Shown: one piece after another, positions 6,004 through 13,800 of the stretch
How the letters are laid out: the number at the start of each line of letters is the position of its first letter
How positions within the stretch are numbered: the first letter of the stretch is position 1
Virus record (IMG/VR): IMGVR_UViG_3300025137_000203
Coordinates: 1-27,904 of that record
Reading direction: 5' to 3' (one strand)
Length of the DNA stretch: 27,904 nt
Source of the DNA: a virus
Notes under the pieces: generated by a model
Told to the model about the DNA's origin: nothing
Databases searched by the model: none
Seen by the model: the letters and a program-made list of their open reading frames with translations, nothing else
Made by a program: the position numbers and the translations under genes

Positions 6004-6381
6004 ATGTGTGAAGTAAATGGAAGACATCCATCTTTGTCTCAAAAAGAAATTTTAGAGGTTTTTTTCTGGGGAGTATCTCAGCTTATGCCTCGAAAAGAAA
6101 ACCTTGACGTAAGAATTGACATATATAATATTGATGATAACGTAACAGGATATCATTGTAAAACCGATATTCATGAGATTGAAATCGAAAAGGATCAGAA
6201 TATATCTGATTTTATTACTGCTCTCTTTCATGAATTAGTACATGTACGACAAACAGAACGTCGTATCTTTTCTGATCAGTCTATTGCATACTACGATAGA
6301 CCAACAGAAATCGAAGCATACCAACTACAAGAGGAACTCTATATCAAATGGAAGAAGAATTTTCAATCGACAAGACAATAG
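6004..6381 (+). CDS. HExxH zinc metallopeptidase-like protein
   Basis: About 125 aa with a zincin signature: FHELVHVRQ (HExxH) near residue 77 and a downstream PTEIEAY segment that can supply the third, glutamate ligand. This gives the gluzincin-like pattern HExxH...E. The N-terminal part is a mixed beta/alpha region (DVRIDIYNID). There is no signal peptide if the start is the ATG at 6004; a TTG two codons earlier is closer to the GGAGG site, and the frame is open to 5929. The substrate is unknown. Phage-encoded peptidases may process virion proteins or act on host factors. It leads the only plus-strand operon and overlaps the next gene by 34 nt. Confidence 0.75.
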   Translation: MCEVNGRHPSLSQKEILEVFFWGVSQLMPRKENLDVRIDIYNIDDNVTGYHCKTDIHEIEIEKDQNISDFITALFHELVHVRQTERRIFSDQSIAYYDRPTEIEAYQLQEELYIKWKKNFQSTRQ

Positions 6382-6575
6382 CACCAGGCATTCCGCTTAA
6401 AATCTATAAAAAAGAAATGAAAGAAATGCAAAGAGAAGTTAACTATCTGAGAAAAAGAGTTACAGATCTTACCTATGAATTAGATAAACATCGGAATGAA
6501 GTGGTGAGATCAACTCAATATCTTGAAGATTCAATCAATGATTTACAATATGAATTTGATTTGAAAGACAATTAA
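6348..6575 (+). CDS. Coiled-coil hypothetical protein, 75 aa
   Basis: Not recognised. From about residue 20 to the end it is a continuous charged helix with heptad-like spacing of Met/Leu/Val/Tyr (EMQREVNYLRKRVTDLTYEL), predicting a coiled coil. It overlaps the metallopeptidase reading frame by 34 nt, with GAGGA about 12 nt upstream, and ends in a TAATG overlap with the next gene. It may be a partner or regulator of the peptidase; this rests only on adjacency. Confidence 0.7.
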   Translation: MEEEFSIDKTIAPGIPLKIYKKEMKEMQREVNYLRKRVTDLTYELDKHRNEVVRSTQYLEDSINDLQYEFDLKDN

Positions 6576-6745
6576 TGTATAGATCTTTAACACCAGGCGA
6601 AAAAGAAGTATGTCAATATATCGTAGAGAGATTTGATAACTATTCAGTAACTGAGAATCAAACAATCAAAGACTGGGTAGAAAAAACAAAAAAGAAACTT
6701 GATGCAGATAACATAGCAAGAATCATAGAAGAACGAGACTGTTGA
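6575..6745 (+). CDS. Small hypothetical protein, 56 aa
   Basis: Begins MYRSLTPGEKEVCQYIVERF and ends with a charged helix (KKLDADNIARIIEERDC). Not recognised. Evidence for coding is the TAATG overlap with the previous stop, the TGATG overlap with the next start and uninterrupted strand-consistent codons. Confidence 0.65.
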   Translation: MYRSLTPGEKEVCQYIVERFDNYSVTENQTIKDWVEKTKKKLDADNIARIIEERDC

Positions 6746-6906
6746 TGCAAACACAAGATCACGTTATGGTTGGAGTTACTAGCCTTATGATATTCATATG
6801 TTATAAGATGATGTTCGCGTTTCCCTTTATCGCAGTATTGATGCTTTGGTTTAATATGAGAACGTTCAATCGATACTGCATGCAACGAAAGAATGGACTC
6901 AGATAA
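6745..6906 (+). CDS. Small membrane protein, 53 aa
   Basis: Begins MQTQDHVMVGVTSLMIF. Residues about 8-37 form one long or two short hydrophobic segments (VTSLMIFICY and FAFPFIAVLMLWF), followed by a basic tail (RTFNRYCMQRKNGLR), which predicts a small inner-membrane protein with a cytoplasmic C-terminus. Its start overlaps the previous stop (TGATG). Function unknown. Confidence 0.65.
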   Translation: MQTQDHVMVGVTSLMIFICYKMMFAFPFIAVLMLWFNMRTFNRYCMQRKNGLR

Positions 6907-7015
6907 TAATACTTTTCATTCGTATTTTATAGATATAGATGTAACGGCGCGAGAGAAACTTTTCGAATTTATCGGTGGTAATTCTGACTCACCTCTGGAA
7001 ATGACTGAAAAATAG
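6893..7015 (+). CDS. Possible 40-aa protein, last gene of the operon
   Basis: Open frame from ATG 6893 to TAG 7013-7015, acidic, beginning MDSDNNTFHSYFIDID. It overlaps the membrane-protein gene by 14 nt in another frame. The ribosome-binding site is weak, so this is less certain than its neighbours. Confidence 0.45.
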   Translation: MDSDNNTFHSYFIDIDVTAREKLFEFIGGNSDSPLEMTEK

Positions 7016-7095
7016 CTAGGGGTCTAGCCGGCCGGTAACACACACCACTGCGATTCTCTAATATAAACCGGTGTCCCTCTGTGAGTCGCTCGTGA
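7016..7095. other. Convergent intergenic region, GC-rich
   Basis: The 80 bp between the plus-strand operon and the end of the glycan island. It contains a CCGGCCGG palindrome (about 7029-7036) and a second ACCGGT, but no hairpin followed by a T-run on either strand, so I see no standard terminator where one would be expected. Its composition matches the GC-rich end of the island rather than the phage backbone. Confidence 0.5.
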
Positions 7096-7809
7096 CTAGA
7101 GATCCTGTCCTAAGGTGTCAAAGTTTACGTCCTCAGGTTTGTCCGTTCCGTCGTCTCTCTTATACACACGAGCCTCTACGTTCTTTTGAATTTTTACTTT
7201 AAATTTATCGTGATGGTAGTGGAAGACAAAGTTCACATTCGGAAATTCCAAAAACATTTTCTCCCAGATTGGTCTCCAATTACTTGAGAGACGTTGTGAA
7301 TTCATTAATCCCCTATCGCTACTGAGTACCAAATCTGTGAATGAATTCATATTGAAGTCGAATATACTATCGAATCCGTATAGGTGTACCGTATCAGCTT
7401 TTAACCGGTTACATGCATAATGAGTGGCCATATGACCACAGTTCCAATTGGTATATCCTTGTCCTTTACCTTCTCCTTTTTGAGGATCCCACGTGTATCG
7501 AGGGAGGTCGATATAGAACTCTCGTATCTGTGGTGCTTTTGCCATATAGAAGTTAGGACGGTCTCCCATCCATCTCTGCGGTCTGTAACCGAGTACCCAG
7601 TTTCCTGGGATAGCGAGGCCATTTGAGTAGTCACCATTGTGATATTTAGTTAACGCGTCCATCATCTTGAAGTCTACCATGACTGTAGCCCACTTATCTG
7701 GTATCTCAAATGGTATTTGATTACATGTTAATTTGAGTCCTATCCTTTTTTCTTTCAGGTATAGACTACTTGAATCTCCATTCCCTATGACATGTACTGT
7801 TCTAGGCAT
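7096..7809 (-). CDS. MptE/DUF115-like glycan-biosynthesis protein
   Basis: A 237-aa protein that starts with VHVIGNGDS (residues 5-13), a Gly-rich nucleotide-binding-like loop typical of the DUF115/MptE-like and related sialyltransferase-like folds. A second conserved-looking block is NCGHMATHYACNRLKADTVHLYGFDS (about residues 123-148). It is the last gene of the glycan island and overlaps the upstream glycosyltransferase by 8 nt. Its GC content is clearly higher than the rest of the window (single lines reach about 48-58% against 25-35% nearby), suggesting recent transfer. The exact reaction is uncertain; a role in transferring or adding a sugar is inferred from fold and context. Confidence 0.55.
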   Translation of the reverse strand: MPRTVHVIGNGDSSSLYLKEKRIGLKLTCNQIPFEIPDKWATVMVDFKMMDALTKYHNGDYSNGLAIPGNWVLGYRPQRWMGDRPNFYMAKAPQIREFYIDLPRYTWDPQKGEGKGQGYTNWNCGHMATHYACNRLKADTVHLYGFDSIFDFNMNSFTDLVLSSDRGLMNSQRLSSNWRPIWEKMFLEFPNVNFVFHYHHDKFKVKIQKNVEARVYKRDDGTDKPEDVNFDTLGQDL

Positions 7810-8452
7810 CCATCATTCCTTTTATCCTATCCTTACCTTTTTGTCCTGTCCAGTGTATGATACGAGCTGTTGTAGGAGGTTGGTTATCGGTTTCTATCTG
7901 TAGTCTTAACCAATTGTATTCGTTTGGTAATTCATTAATGTATGTTATTTGTGTAATAGGATTCAGGTTTGCTGTTAATGTTTCTTGATCTCCTACTTCA
8001 TTTGTATGTTGACACCAATCTGACCACATACCAAGGATGAGAGGTTTGTTTATGACTCCGACCACACCTGAATTGAATTGTACTCCTCCACGTCTCTTCT
8101 TCCATGGTTTATCCTCTACCATATTGAGTTTGTTTGGTACAAGAAGATCAAACATATTACCAATATTGTTCATGATCTGACAATCAGTATCGAGCCATAT
8201 TGTTTGTATTGATGGTGAATGATAGATTGCAGATGGTTTCTTGAACCAACCTTGATGTTTTATCTTTGTCAGATCAAGTATTGCATGTACGTGATCTTGT
8301 ACGATTGATCGATCGGATATCCCAAAGTCTGCGAACAGGAGTGGTATTGAACAATATTTCTTGTAATTCTCAAAGAACCAAGGTAACATCCATTCAGTCT
8401 TGTTATCACATCCTGTTATGAATGCTTTACCATAGGATTTTGTATTTTTCAT
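7802..8452 (-). CDS. GT8-like glycosyltransferase
   Basis: A GT-A fold glycosyltransferase of about 216 aa. It shows the family start (KAFITGCDNKTEWMLPWF near the N-terminus), the metal- and nucleotide-sugar-binding DxD motif in IWLDTDCQIM, a GGVQFNSGVVGV acceptor-side block and a C-terminal IIHWTGQKGKD segment similar to the GT8 end motif. I place the start at 8452 by family length; the frame is open to 8539 and an ATG at 8470 is also possible. It overlaps the upstream GT25 gene by 26 nt and the next gene by 8 nt. Higher GC than the promoter-proximal part of the island. Confidence 0.8.
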   Translation of the reverse strand: MKNTKSYGKAFITGCDNKTEWMLPWFFENYKKYCSIPLLFADFGISDRSIVQDHVHAILDLTKIKHQGWFKKPSAIYHSPSIQTIWLDTDCQIMNNIGNMFDLLVPNKLNMVEDKPWKKRRGGVQFNSGVVGVINKPLILGMWSDWCQHTNEVGDQETLTANLNPITQITYINELPNEYNWLRLQIETDNQPPTTARIIHWTGQKGKDRIKGMMDA

Positions 8453-9074
8453 TGTATTGATGCTTTGCATAGCACCCCATTTCTCTTTGTATTGTTGTAA
8501 AAGTGTCTTTGACTTCGATTGGCCATGGATAGTATTCATTCACGAATCCAAACCTCTGACTATGAATGTACAAATCAGTTGGTCCGGCTTCAAATGTTGC
8601 GTTGAGTATGAGTTGTTCTGCTGCTGTTGGTGTTATCTTATATGCATGTGCACCTGGAAGATATGGTTTACTGAACATCTTTGATTCACCAACAAAGTTT
8701 GGTATTTGCCAATCACCATAACTTGGTTTGCCAAAGTTCACGACATGTCCTTGTGATACTAACGGTAACTTATCAACAAAGACTGCATCATGTTCCAATA
8801 CAAGTATCGGTTGTTGTAGTTTCAGACAATGTTGCCATAATGTATAATGTGATGAGAAAGCTGCCATACAGTTCTCAAGTCGACTGTATTCTTCATGAAA
8901 GTATCGATCTGGTATTGATCGTTGTTCGAACCATTTGTGTATGTCAACAGTCCTTGGTGAGTTTGCTTTCCACATCTCAACCAGTTGTCCATACTTCTTA
9001 CCTGTTTCAATACACCTTTCGGCTGATTTGACCGACTCAGGATTCTCAAATATTGTAATGACAAATGCTTTCAT
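8427..9074 (-). CDS. GT25-family LPS glycosyltransferase
   Basis: About 215 aa resembling GT25 (LgtB/Lex2-type beta-glycosyltransferases acting on lipooligosaccharide). Visible features are MKAFVITIFENPESVKSAERC at the N-terminus, the SHYTLWQHCLK block and the LEHDAVF motif (the family equivalent of DxD), then PGAHAYKITPTAAEQLI. The start at 9074 overlaps the previous stop (ATGA); the longer frame from 9155 lies inside the preceding gene. It is adjacent to a second GT25 gene, so the two may add successive residues. Confidence 0.85.
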   Translation of the reverse strand: MKAFVITIFENPESVKSAERCIETGKKYGQLVEMWKANSPRTVDIHKWFEQRSIPDRYFHEEYSRLENCMAAFSSHYTLWQHCLKLQQPILVLEHDAVFVDKLPLVSQGHVVNFGKPSYGDWQIPNFVGESKMFSKPYLPGAHAYKITPTAAEQLILNATFEAGPTDLYIHSQRFGFVNEYYPWPIEVKDTFTTIQREMGCYAKHQYNEKYKILW

Positions 9075-9769
9075 AATGATGTTGTACTTCCTAACCCTTG
9101 TACATATGTATAATACTTCTTTGATTGACCAAGACGACTTACCAATTGACGACACATGAGTGCATCATTTGGCCATGCACCATATTGTTCAGTGATAGAC
9201 ACCATCTCTCGTGCTCCTCGTGGTTTGATGTGATAACTACTATTGCCCGCAATTCCCTGAGGGACCATATGTTGATCAATAATTGGTGCTCGTACTATAT
9301 TTCCTTCTGATTCTTGTACTTTTTCATGATATAGACTTGCTAACCTTGTTGCACGACTTGGATCATTCAATCCGATAATATCGTAATAAGACTTATTGAA
9401 TTGATCAAGTGGTAGTTCTGAGTTGTTGAAGTAACAAGCATCGTGTTCATGTATGATAATTGGCTCATCGAGTTCAATACAACGTTTCCATAACAGATAA
9501 TGACTTAAGAAACACGCAATCCTTTTATTTGGTTCTTTTGTAGGATATGCACGTTTAATAAGACCTGATTTTAGGTCCATTTCTTCACCAGACCATGGAT
9601 ATTTCCACTCAATTTTATGTGTCCTTGACAACACGGAAACACGTTTCGGGACCACTGCGTCAAATCTGTGCACATGTGCATTTTGAGGTATTGTTGACTC
9701 AAGGTGTGCATAACCCTTTTCAGACTGTGGATCACCTTTGAGTGTAATGACATACAAACGTATGCTCAT
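9071..9769 (-). CDS. GT25-family glycosyltransferase
   Basis: A 232-aa GT25 protein. The N-terminus MSIRLYVITLKGDPQSEKG is the usual GT25 opening; ACFLSHYLLWKRCIELDEPIIIHEHDACY (about residues 84-112) contains the acceptor/metal motif, and SSYHIKPRGAREM is the later Gly/Ala block. It overlaps the upstream GT gene by one base (TAATG) and the downstream GT25 gene by ATGA. It is similar in layout to its neighbour at 8427 but not a close duplicate. Confidence 0.85.
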   Translation of the reverse strand: MSIRLYVITLKGDPQSEKGYAHLESTIPQNAHVHRFDAVVPKRVSVLSRTHKIEWKYPWSGEEMDLKSGLIKRAYPTKEPNKRIACFLSHYLLWKRCIELDEPIIIHEHDACYFNNSELPLDQFNKSYYDIIGLNDPSRATRLASLYHEKVQESEGNIVRAPIIDQHMVPQGIAGNSSYHIKPRGAREMVSITEQYGAWPNDALMCRQLVSRLGQSKKYYTYVQGLGSTTSL

Positions 9770-10440
9770 TAGACTATACCTTTCATAGCAAGTTCATTGT
9801 AGTTGTCCATTTTGTCACGTTTAGGACCTTGAGGTGTTATTTTTGTACGTACGTGTATGAATCCTGCATTTTCAGGATGAGGTAGAAAAGAACACTGACA
9901 CCATTTACGATCAAGATACTGCTCAGGATTGTGCCAAATACCTGACAACATAGCTAATGTGTGCATAATACCTTCATCTTCAAATTGATATGCTTTATTG
10001 TACGGCAACATCCATGACTCGTCACCACCAAGATGTCGTCTAAGTTTTTGTCTTAATGGTCTATCCATAAGATAGATTGCACCACCCCAATATGCGTGTT
10101 TAGCAGATGAAAACATTGGTGCATGGTGTGTAATTTTACGATGTAACATTCCTTGAGTTTCAGCGTAGAGTCCGACACCAGTCAAACCAAATATATTTTG
10201 ATGCATACCTCGAGGTGCAAACATGTCGATATCTACCATAAGAACTTTATCATACTTATCAAACTCTTCGTCTAACATGTATACCTTTTGACATGCACCT
10301 GTTAAATGTCGTCGAAATGGTCTACCAGTGATAAGTTTATAATCAGCATTATGTTCCTTTGCATACTTTTTTATGTTATCCATTGATAATTTATCTAAAG
10401 GTCTTAATTCACCATCAAAGTGTTGTAATACTATATTCAT
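9769..10440 (-). CDS. GT-A fold glycosyltransferase
   Basis: A 223-aa protein with a GT-A signature: N-terminal MNIVLQHFDGELRPLDKLS, the DxD motif in KVLMVDIDMFAP (about residues 65-76), and a YWGGAIYLMDR block (about 117-127). The C-terminus contains a conserved-looking FIHVRTK. The substrate is unknown. It is joined to both neighbours by overlaps (ATGA upstream, TAATG downstream). Its DxD region resembles that of the 11003 gene, so both may belong to one family. Confidence 0.8.
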   Translation of the reverse strand: MNIVLQHFDGELRPLDKLSMDNIKKYAKEHNADYKLITGRPFRRHLTGACQKVYMLDEEFDKYDKVLMVDIDMFAPRGMHQNIFGLTGVGLYAETQGMLHRKITHHAPMFSSAKHAYWGGAIYLMDRPLRQKLRRHLGGDESWMLPYNKAYQFEDEGIMHTLAMLSGIWHNPEQYLDRKWCQCSFLPHPENAGFIHVRTKITPQGPKRDKMDNYNELAMKGIV

Positions 10441-11006
10441 TTTTTTTTCATTACCACGAATCCAACATTATTTTGATTACGAATTAAAACAGACCAACCA
10501 TTATCTGCACCCCAATTTGATAAACACCAGTAGAGTTGATCATCAGGTAAATGCGTATCATGCGCAACTATGTATTGTTTTACAAATTGTCCATGACGTT
10601 CTAATTCTTTTTGCATATGAAAAGACTTATGCATACTATCAATGACTAACATATCTGTTGCATAACCAAGTGATTCAATACTTGTTGAGTCGACCTCTTT
10701 CATCTTTAATACTTTTTTATTCTCTTTTGCATAAGATTCTGCTATTGGTTTAAGATATGCATTATATTTTTCTAGATTATTATCAACACCTTCGACATAT
10801 TTAATCGTAGGTTGTAAAAGCGCATTTGCAAGTGTACCACCTTGATGGACACCTAATTCTTTATATGATTTACAATCTTTAGCTAATTTGTTGATTGTAT
10901 CATGCATTGCACAATAATGCTCTCCATGTGCTTCTTCTTGTTGTTTTCGTATAGACTCTGCAAACTCATTAAGAGTTTTGACGTCATCTAATTTTGAATT
11001 AATCAT
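10437..11006 (-). CDS. SAM-dependent methyltransferase (Methyltransf_24/CmcI-like)
   Basis: A 189-aa class I methyltransferase-like protein. Motif I is YKELGVHQGGTLANALL (about residues 48-64), the acidic motif II region is VEGVDNN, and DMLVIDSMHKSFHMQKELE (about 118-136) is the 'IDG.H' style block of the cephalosporin hydroxylase/Methyltransf_24 group, followed by YIVAHDTH. The position between glycosyltransferases suggests O-methylation of a sugar. Both ends are joined by ATGA overlaps. Confidence 0.75.
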   Translation of the reverse strand: MINSKLDDVKTLNEFAESIRKQQEEAHGEHYCAMHDTINKLAKDCKSYKELGVHQGGTLANALLQPTIKYVEGVDNNLEKYNAYLKPIAESYAKENKKVLKMKEVDSTSIESLGYATDMLVIDSMHKSFHMQKELERHGQFVKQYIVAHDTHLPDDQLYWCLSNWGADNGWSVLIRNQNNVGFVVMKKK

Positions 11007-11872
11007 GTGTTTATCCTATTTAATTCAGCTAACAATGGATTCGTCGATGTTACTGGATCATTTGGCCATTCTTTATTTACAGGTAATTTCCATTGTGCTA
11101 TAGGTTTATTTACCACATCGTTAAGTGCAGACTCTGGCCAATCATCAGCAGTTCTAAACATAACGTGCACAAGTTTAGGATCGTCACCACGATTATCACC
11201 GATCGTTGCATTTGGATGTGATCCTACTTTATGCATATAACAATTCCAATTATTTGGCATAGGCGCAAATACAAAATCAGGCCAATGCATCATTGCAGAG
11301 AAATAGTCTTGAAAGAGTTTATAGAATCTCGGAAATGCACCCATTTGATCAACATATTCTTGAAATGTAGGCCATTCCTTTTTAATTCTTTGTAAACCAA
11401 ACTTTGATATAACTACAACACCAGTATTAAATACTATTGGTCTATTTTCTTTATCAACTGAATATTCGATATTCCATACATTTTTCAAGTGTTGAGTCCA
11501 TTTTATATCATTTGCATTCGTAATACCTGCAACATTGTAAATCTGTCTAAAGTATGGTTGTTTCGGCTCTGTGCAAATACATGCATCTTCGCCGTCTAAC
11601 ATAAACATATCGTCAGTCAGTCCTTCAGTTGGAAATACATCAACATCAACTAATGCAACATTATCGTATACGTCGAATGACGGATCAACTAATGGATTTG
11701 CAGGTTCGTAATAAATTGGTACATTGACAGTCTTTGATGCAATCTGAATATTATGGTCAAATCGGTATTCTGCACCAATTCTATCTGCGTATTCTTTCAT
11801 TAATCGCGTACTATATACGACACCTGGTTTTAAATCACCTTGCCAATATTGATAAATTATATTCTTAGCCAT
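11003..11872 (-). CDS. GT8-like glycosyltransferase
   Basis: A 289-aa GT-A protein with IIYQYWQGDLKPG at the N-terminus, a DxD motif in NVALVDVDVFP (about residues 92-102), a nucleotide-sugar region with PIVFNTGVVVISK (about 164-176), and a C-terminal PKLVHVMFRT block. It overlaps glf by 8 nt. Given that the next upstream gene makes UDP-Galf, this enzyme is one of the candidates to be the galactofuranosyltransferase, though known Galf transferases mostly belong to other families. Confidence 0.78.
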   Translation of the reverse strand: MAKNIIYQYWQGDLKPGVVYSTRLMKEYADRIGAEYRFDHNIQIASKTVNVPIYYEPANPLVDPSFDVYDNVALVDVDVFPTEGLTDDMFMLDGEDACICTEPKQPYFRQIYNVAGITNANDIKWTQHLKNVWNIEYSVDKENRPIVFNTGVVVISKFGLQRIKKEWPTFQEYVDQMGAFPRFYKLFQDYFSAMMHWPDFVFAPMPNNWNCYMHKVGSHPNATIGDNRGDDPKLVHVMFRTADDWPESALNDVVNKPIAQWKLPVNKEWPNDPVTSTNPLLAELNRINT

Positions 11873-12881
11873 TATGTTTCTCCAAAAACTTATTTGCTGT
11901 GTTTAGTGCTGAATTAATTGCTTGATGCATATCTATATAGACATACATTCCACATCGTCCAATAAATGTCATTTTATTGTTTTGCTCAGCAAGCATTTCT
12001 TTATATTGTTCGTATATTTTTCTATTTTTACCGTCGATATCTTTAACTGGATAATATCTCTCGAGATTGTTTTGAGTATAGTCACATGGTTCTTCATATG
12101 TAACAGTTGTATATGCGTCATTTGTACCATGCTCTGGCATATTTTTCCATTCAGTTACTCGAGTATATGGACCGTCGTGTGTAAAATTAACTGTTGTTGC
12201 TGGTAAAACTTTTGGCAATGGTAAATTTACTGTGTGAAATTTAATTGATCGATATGGTAATGGACCACGTTGTAGTTTAAAATAAACATCGATTGGCATC
12301 GAATTAAAGATATGATCGTATGAATCTTCCATCCATGAATTAAAACCTGTATTTAATTTAACTTCAATACCATCTAAAATTTGTTCAAAGACTGCTGTAT
12401 ATCCATCTTTTGGTAATATTTGATATTCATCATTAGGGAAATATAAATCGTTATCATCTTCTTTTACTGGCACTCGTTTAATAACCGACGGATCAAGTTC
12501 TTCTAATTCTTTTCCCCACATTTTTCGAGTATATGGTCTAAATATTGTATCAATAATATTGTCTTTACCAATAACGTCTAGAGTCTCTTTATTTGCTGGA
12601 AATGGCACATACGTGCCATCTTTTAATATTGCTTTTGCTTTATGCTGGTATGGTACCCATTCACCAAATTGAGTTATCCAATCATACACAGTTTTATTAT
12701 TCGTATGAAATAAGTGCGGTCCATATTTGTGTACTCTAATGCCATGTTCATTTGTATAATCATATGCATTACCGCCAATGTGATCTCTTTCGTCAATAAC
12801 TAATACATCATGACCTGCTTTATGCATTTGGTGTGCAATAACTGCACCACTAAAACCAGCACCAATTACTAATATTCTCAA
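11865..12881 (-). CDS. glf: UDP-galactopyranose mutase
   Basis: A 338-aa flavoenzyme that interconverts UDP-galactopyranose and UDP-galactofuranose in the cytoplasm, supplying Galf for cell-surface polysaccharide. The FAD-binding Rossmann start is VIGAGFSGAVIA (residues 5-16) with the second dinucleotide motif IDERDHIGGNAYD (about 29-41). The substrate region has KYGPHLFHTNN (about 52-62) and RPYTRKMWGKELEEL (about 115-129), and the C-terminal FAD contact is FIGRCGMYVYIDMHQAI. It is somewhat shorter than the usual bacterial enzyme (about 370-390 aa). It overlaps both neighbours, so it is co-translated with the glycosyltransferases. Confidence 0.95.
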   Translation of the reverse strand: MRILVIGAGFSGAVIAHQMHKAGHDVLVIDERDHIGGNAYDYTNEHGIRVHKYGPHLFHTNNKTVYDWITQFGEWVPYQHKAKAILKDGTYVPFPANKETLDVIGKDNIIDTIFRPYTRKMWGKELEELDPSVIKRVPVKEDDNDLYFPNDEYQILPKDGYTAVFEQILDGIEVKLNTGFNSWMEDSYDHIFNSMPIDVYFKLQRGPLPYRSIKFHTVNLPLPKVLPATTVNFTHDGPYTRVTEWKNMPEHGTNDAYTTVTYEEPCDYTQNNLERYYPVKDIDGKNRKIYEQYKEMLAEQNNKMTFIGRCGMYVYIDMHQAINSALNTANKFLEKHNG

Positions 12882-13192
12882 AGAATTTCCTCCAATTTAT
12901 AAAAATACTCATGATCCAAATCATCAGGATCTCCAATCCAATCTTTTGGTTTAGATTGGAGTTCAATCATTCCGCGATATGTAGGAATAGATTCGATAGG
13001 ACATTTAAGAACAGGTCCATCATTTTCGTTATTATTAATAGCATTAACATGAAGATTTTTTAAATCTTTAGGATATACAAACTTAGGTCCTGCAGTAATA
13101 TAAAACTGGCATTCTTGATGTTTATACATCAATGGACACCATGCTCTATTAAAATATTTTTGATTTCCTAAGAATGTAGAAATTATGACCAT
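12878..13192 (-). CDS. Hypothetical protein of the glycan island, 104 aa
   Basis: Not recognised. It begins MVIISTFLGNQKYFNRAWCPLM with three cysteines in the first 62 residues and has a Pro/Asp-rich end. It could be a truncated glycosyltransferase-like N-terminal region (the start resembles GT-A openings), but no DxD motif is present. It overlaps the methyltransferase by 10 nt and glf by ATGA, so it is part of the operon. Confidence 0.65.
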   Translation of the reverse strand: MVIISTFLGNQKYFNRAWCPLMYKHQECQFYITAGPKFVYPKDLKNLHVNAINNNENDGPVLKCPIESIPTYRGMIELQSKPKDWIGDPDDLDHEYFYKLEEIL

Positions 13193-13800
13193 GGTTTTTG
13201 CGCCTCCACAACTGCTGAATGTAATGCTCTTATTTTACCTTGAGTATCTATGTTTGTAAAATCTAACATTCTACTTTCTTGATACTTATGCTTTTTTACC
13301 ATAATAAATCCTAATTCTTTAAGAGTTTCAATAAGTTCTGATTCATACCATACGTACAAATGTTCGCCATTTTGCCATAATAAGCCATGCGCGCATTGTT
13401 CTCTAATAGATTTATCTCTGTGTTCTTTAGGGCAGAAACCATGCTTTACTACATAAAAATTATGATAGTGTGCACAAAACATTTCTTGGTCTGATGTTAG
13501 TTTTTGGTTTGATAAGAGTTTATCGATAAACTCGTGTGGAGGCCAGATAGTGCGTATTGTTCCGCCTGGCTTAAGTATTCTATACATTTCTTTGAAAAAA
13601 GCCATGCCTTCATCGGCAGTCAGGTGTTCGATAAAGTGTTCACTATATGCACCATCATACGTATTATCCCAAACACCTCGCATTGGAAGTTGCCTGAAAT
13701 CATACTTTTCTACACCTTTTGATGGATCAGCGGTATCTCTATAAGCGTCCCAATTAAGTCCTCGTTTTGCACCAGCTGCAATCTCTAGATATCTGGCCAT
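13183..13800 (-). CDS. Class I SAM-dependent methyltransferase (Methyltransf_11-like)
   Basis: A 205-aa methyltransferase. The first motif is short (YLEIAAGAKRGLNWDAY near residues 4-20, similar to the 'lN.g.g..' openings of phage and LPS-locus methyltransferases), and the best block is YDGAYSEHFIEHL...FFKEMYRILKPGGTIRTIWP (about 48-85), which covers motifs IV and V of the family. Its start lies 47 nt inside the preceding glycosyltransferase gene, with an AAGGA site 8 nt upstream. Likely acts on a nucleotide sugar or glycan in this pathway. Confidence 0.82.
   Translation of the reverse strand: MARYLEIAAGAKRGLNWDAYRDTADPSKGVEKYDFRQLPMRGVWDNTYDGAYSEHFIEHLTADEGMAFFKEMYRILKPGGTIRTIWPPHEFIDKLLSNQKLTSDQEMFCAHYHNFYVVKHGFCPKEHRDKSIREQCAHGLLWQNGEHLYVWYESELIETLKELGFIMVKKHKYQESRMLDFTNIDTQGKIRALHSAVVEAQKPWS

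Noticed and set aside
8681-9031. 116-codon plus-strand frame
   Set aside because: Antisense to a clear GT25 gene; no ribosome-binding site and an implausible composition.
8427-9155. Possible frameshift or fusion in the GT25/GT8 overlap because the open frames extend upstream into the preceding genes
   Set aside because: Internal starts at 9074 and 8452 give normal family lengths; the extensions carry no family sequence.
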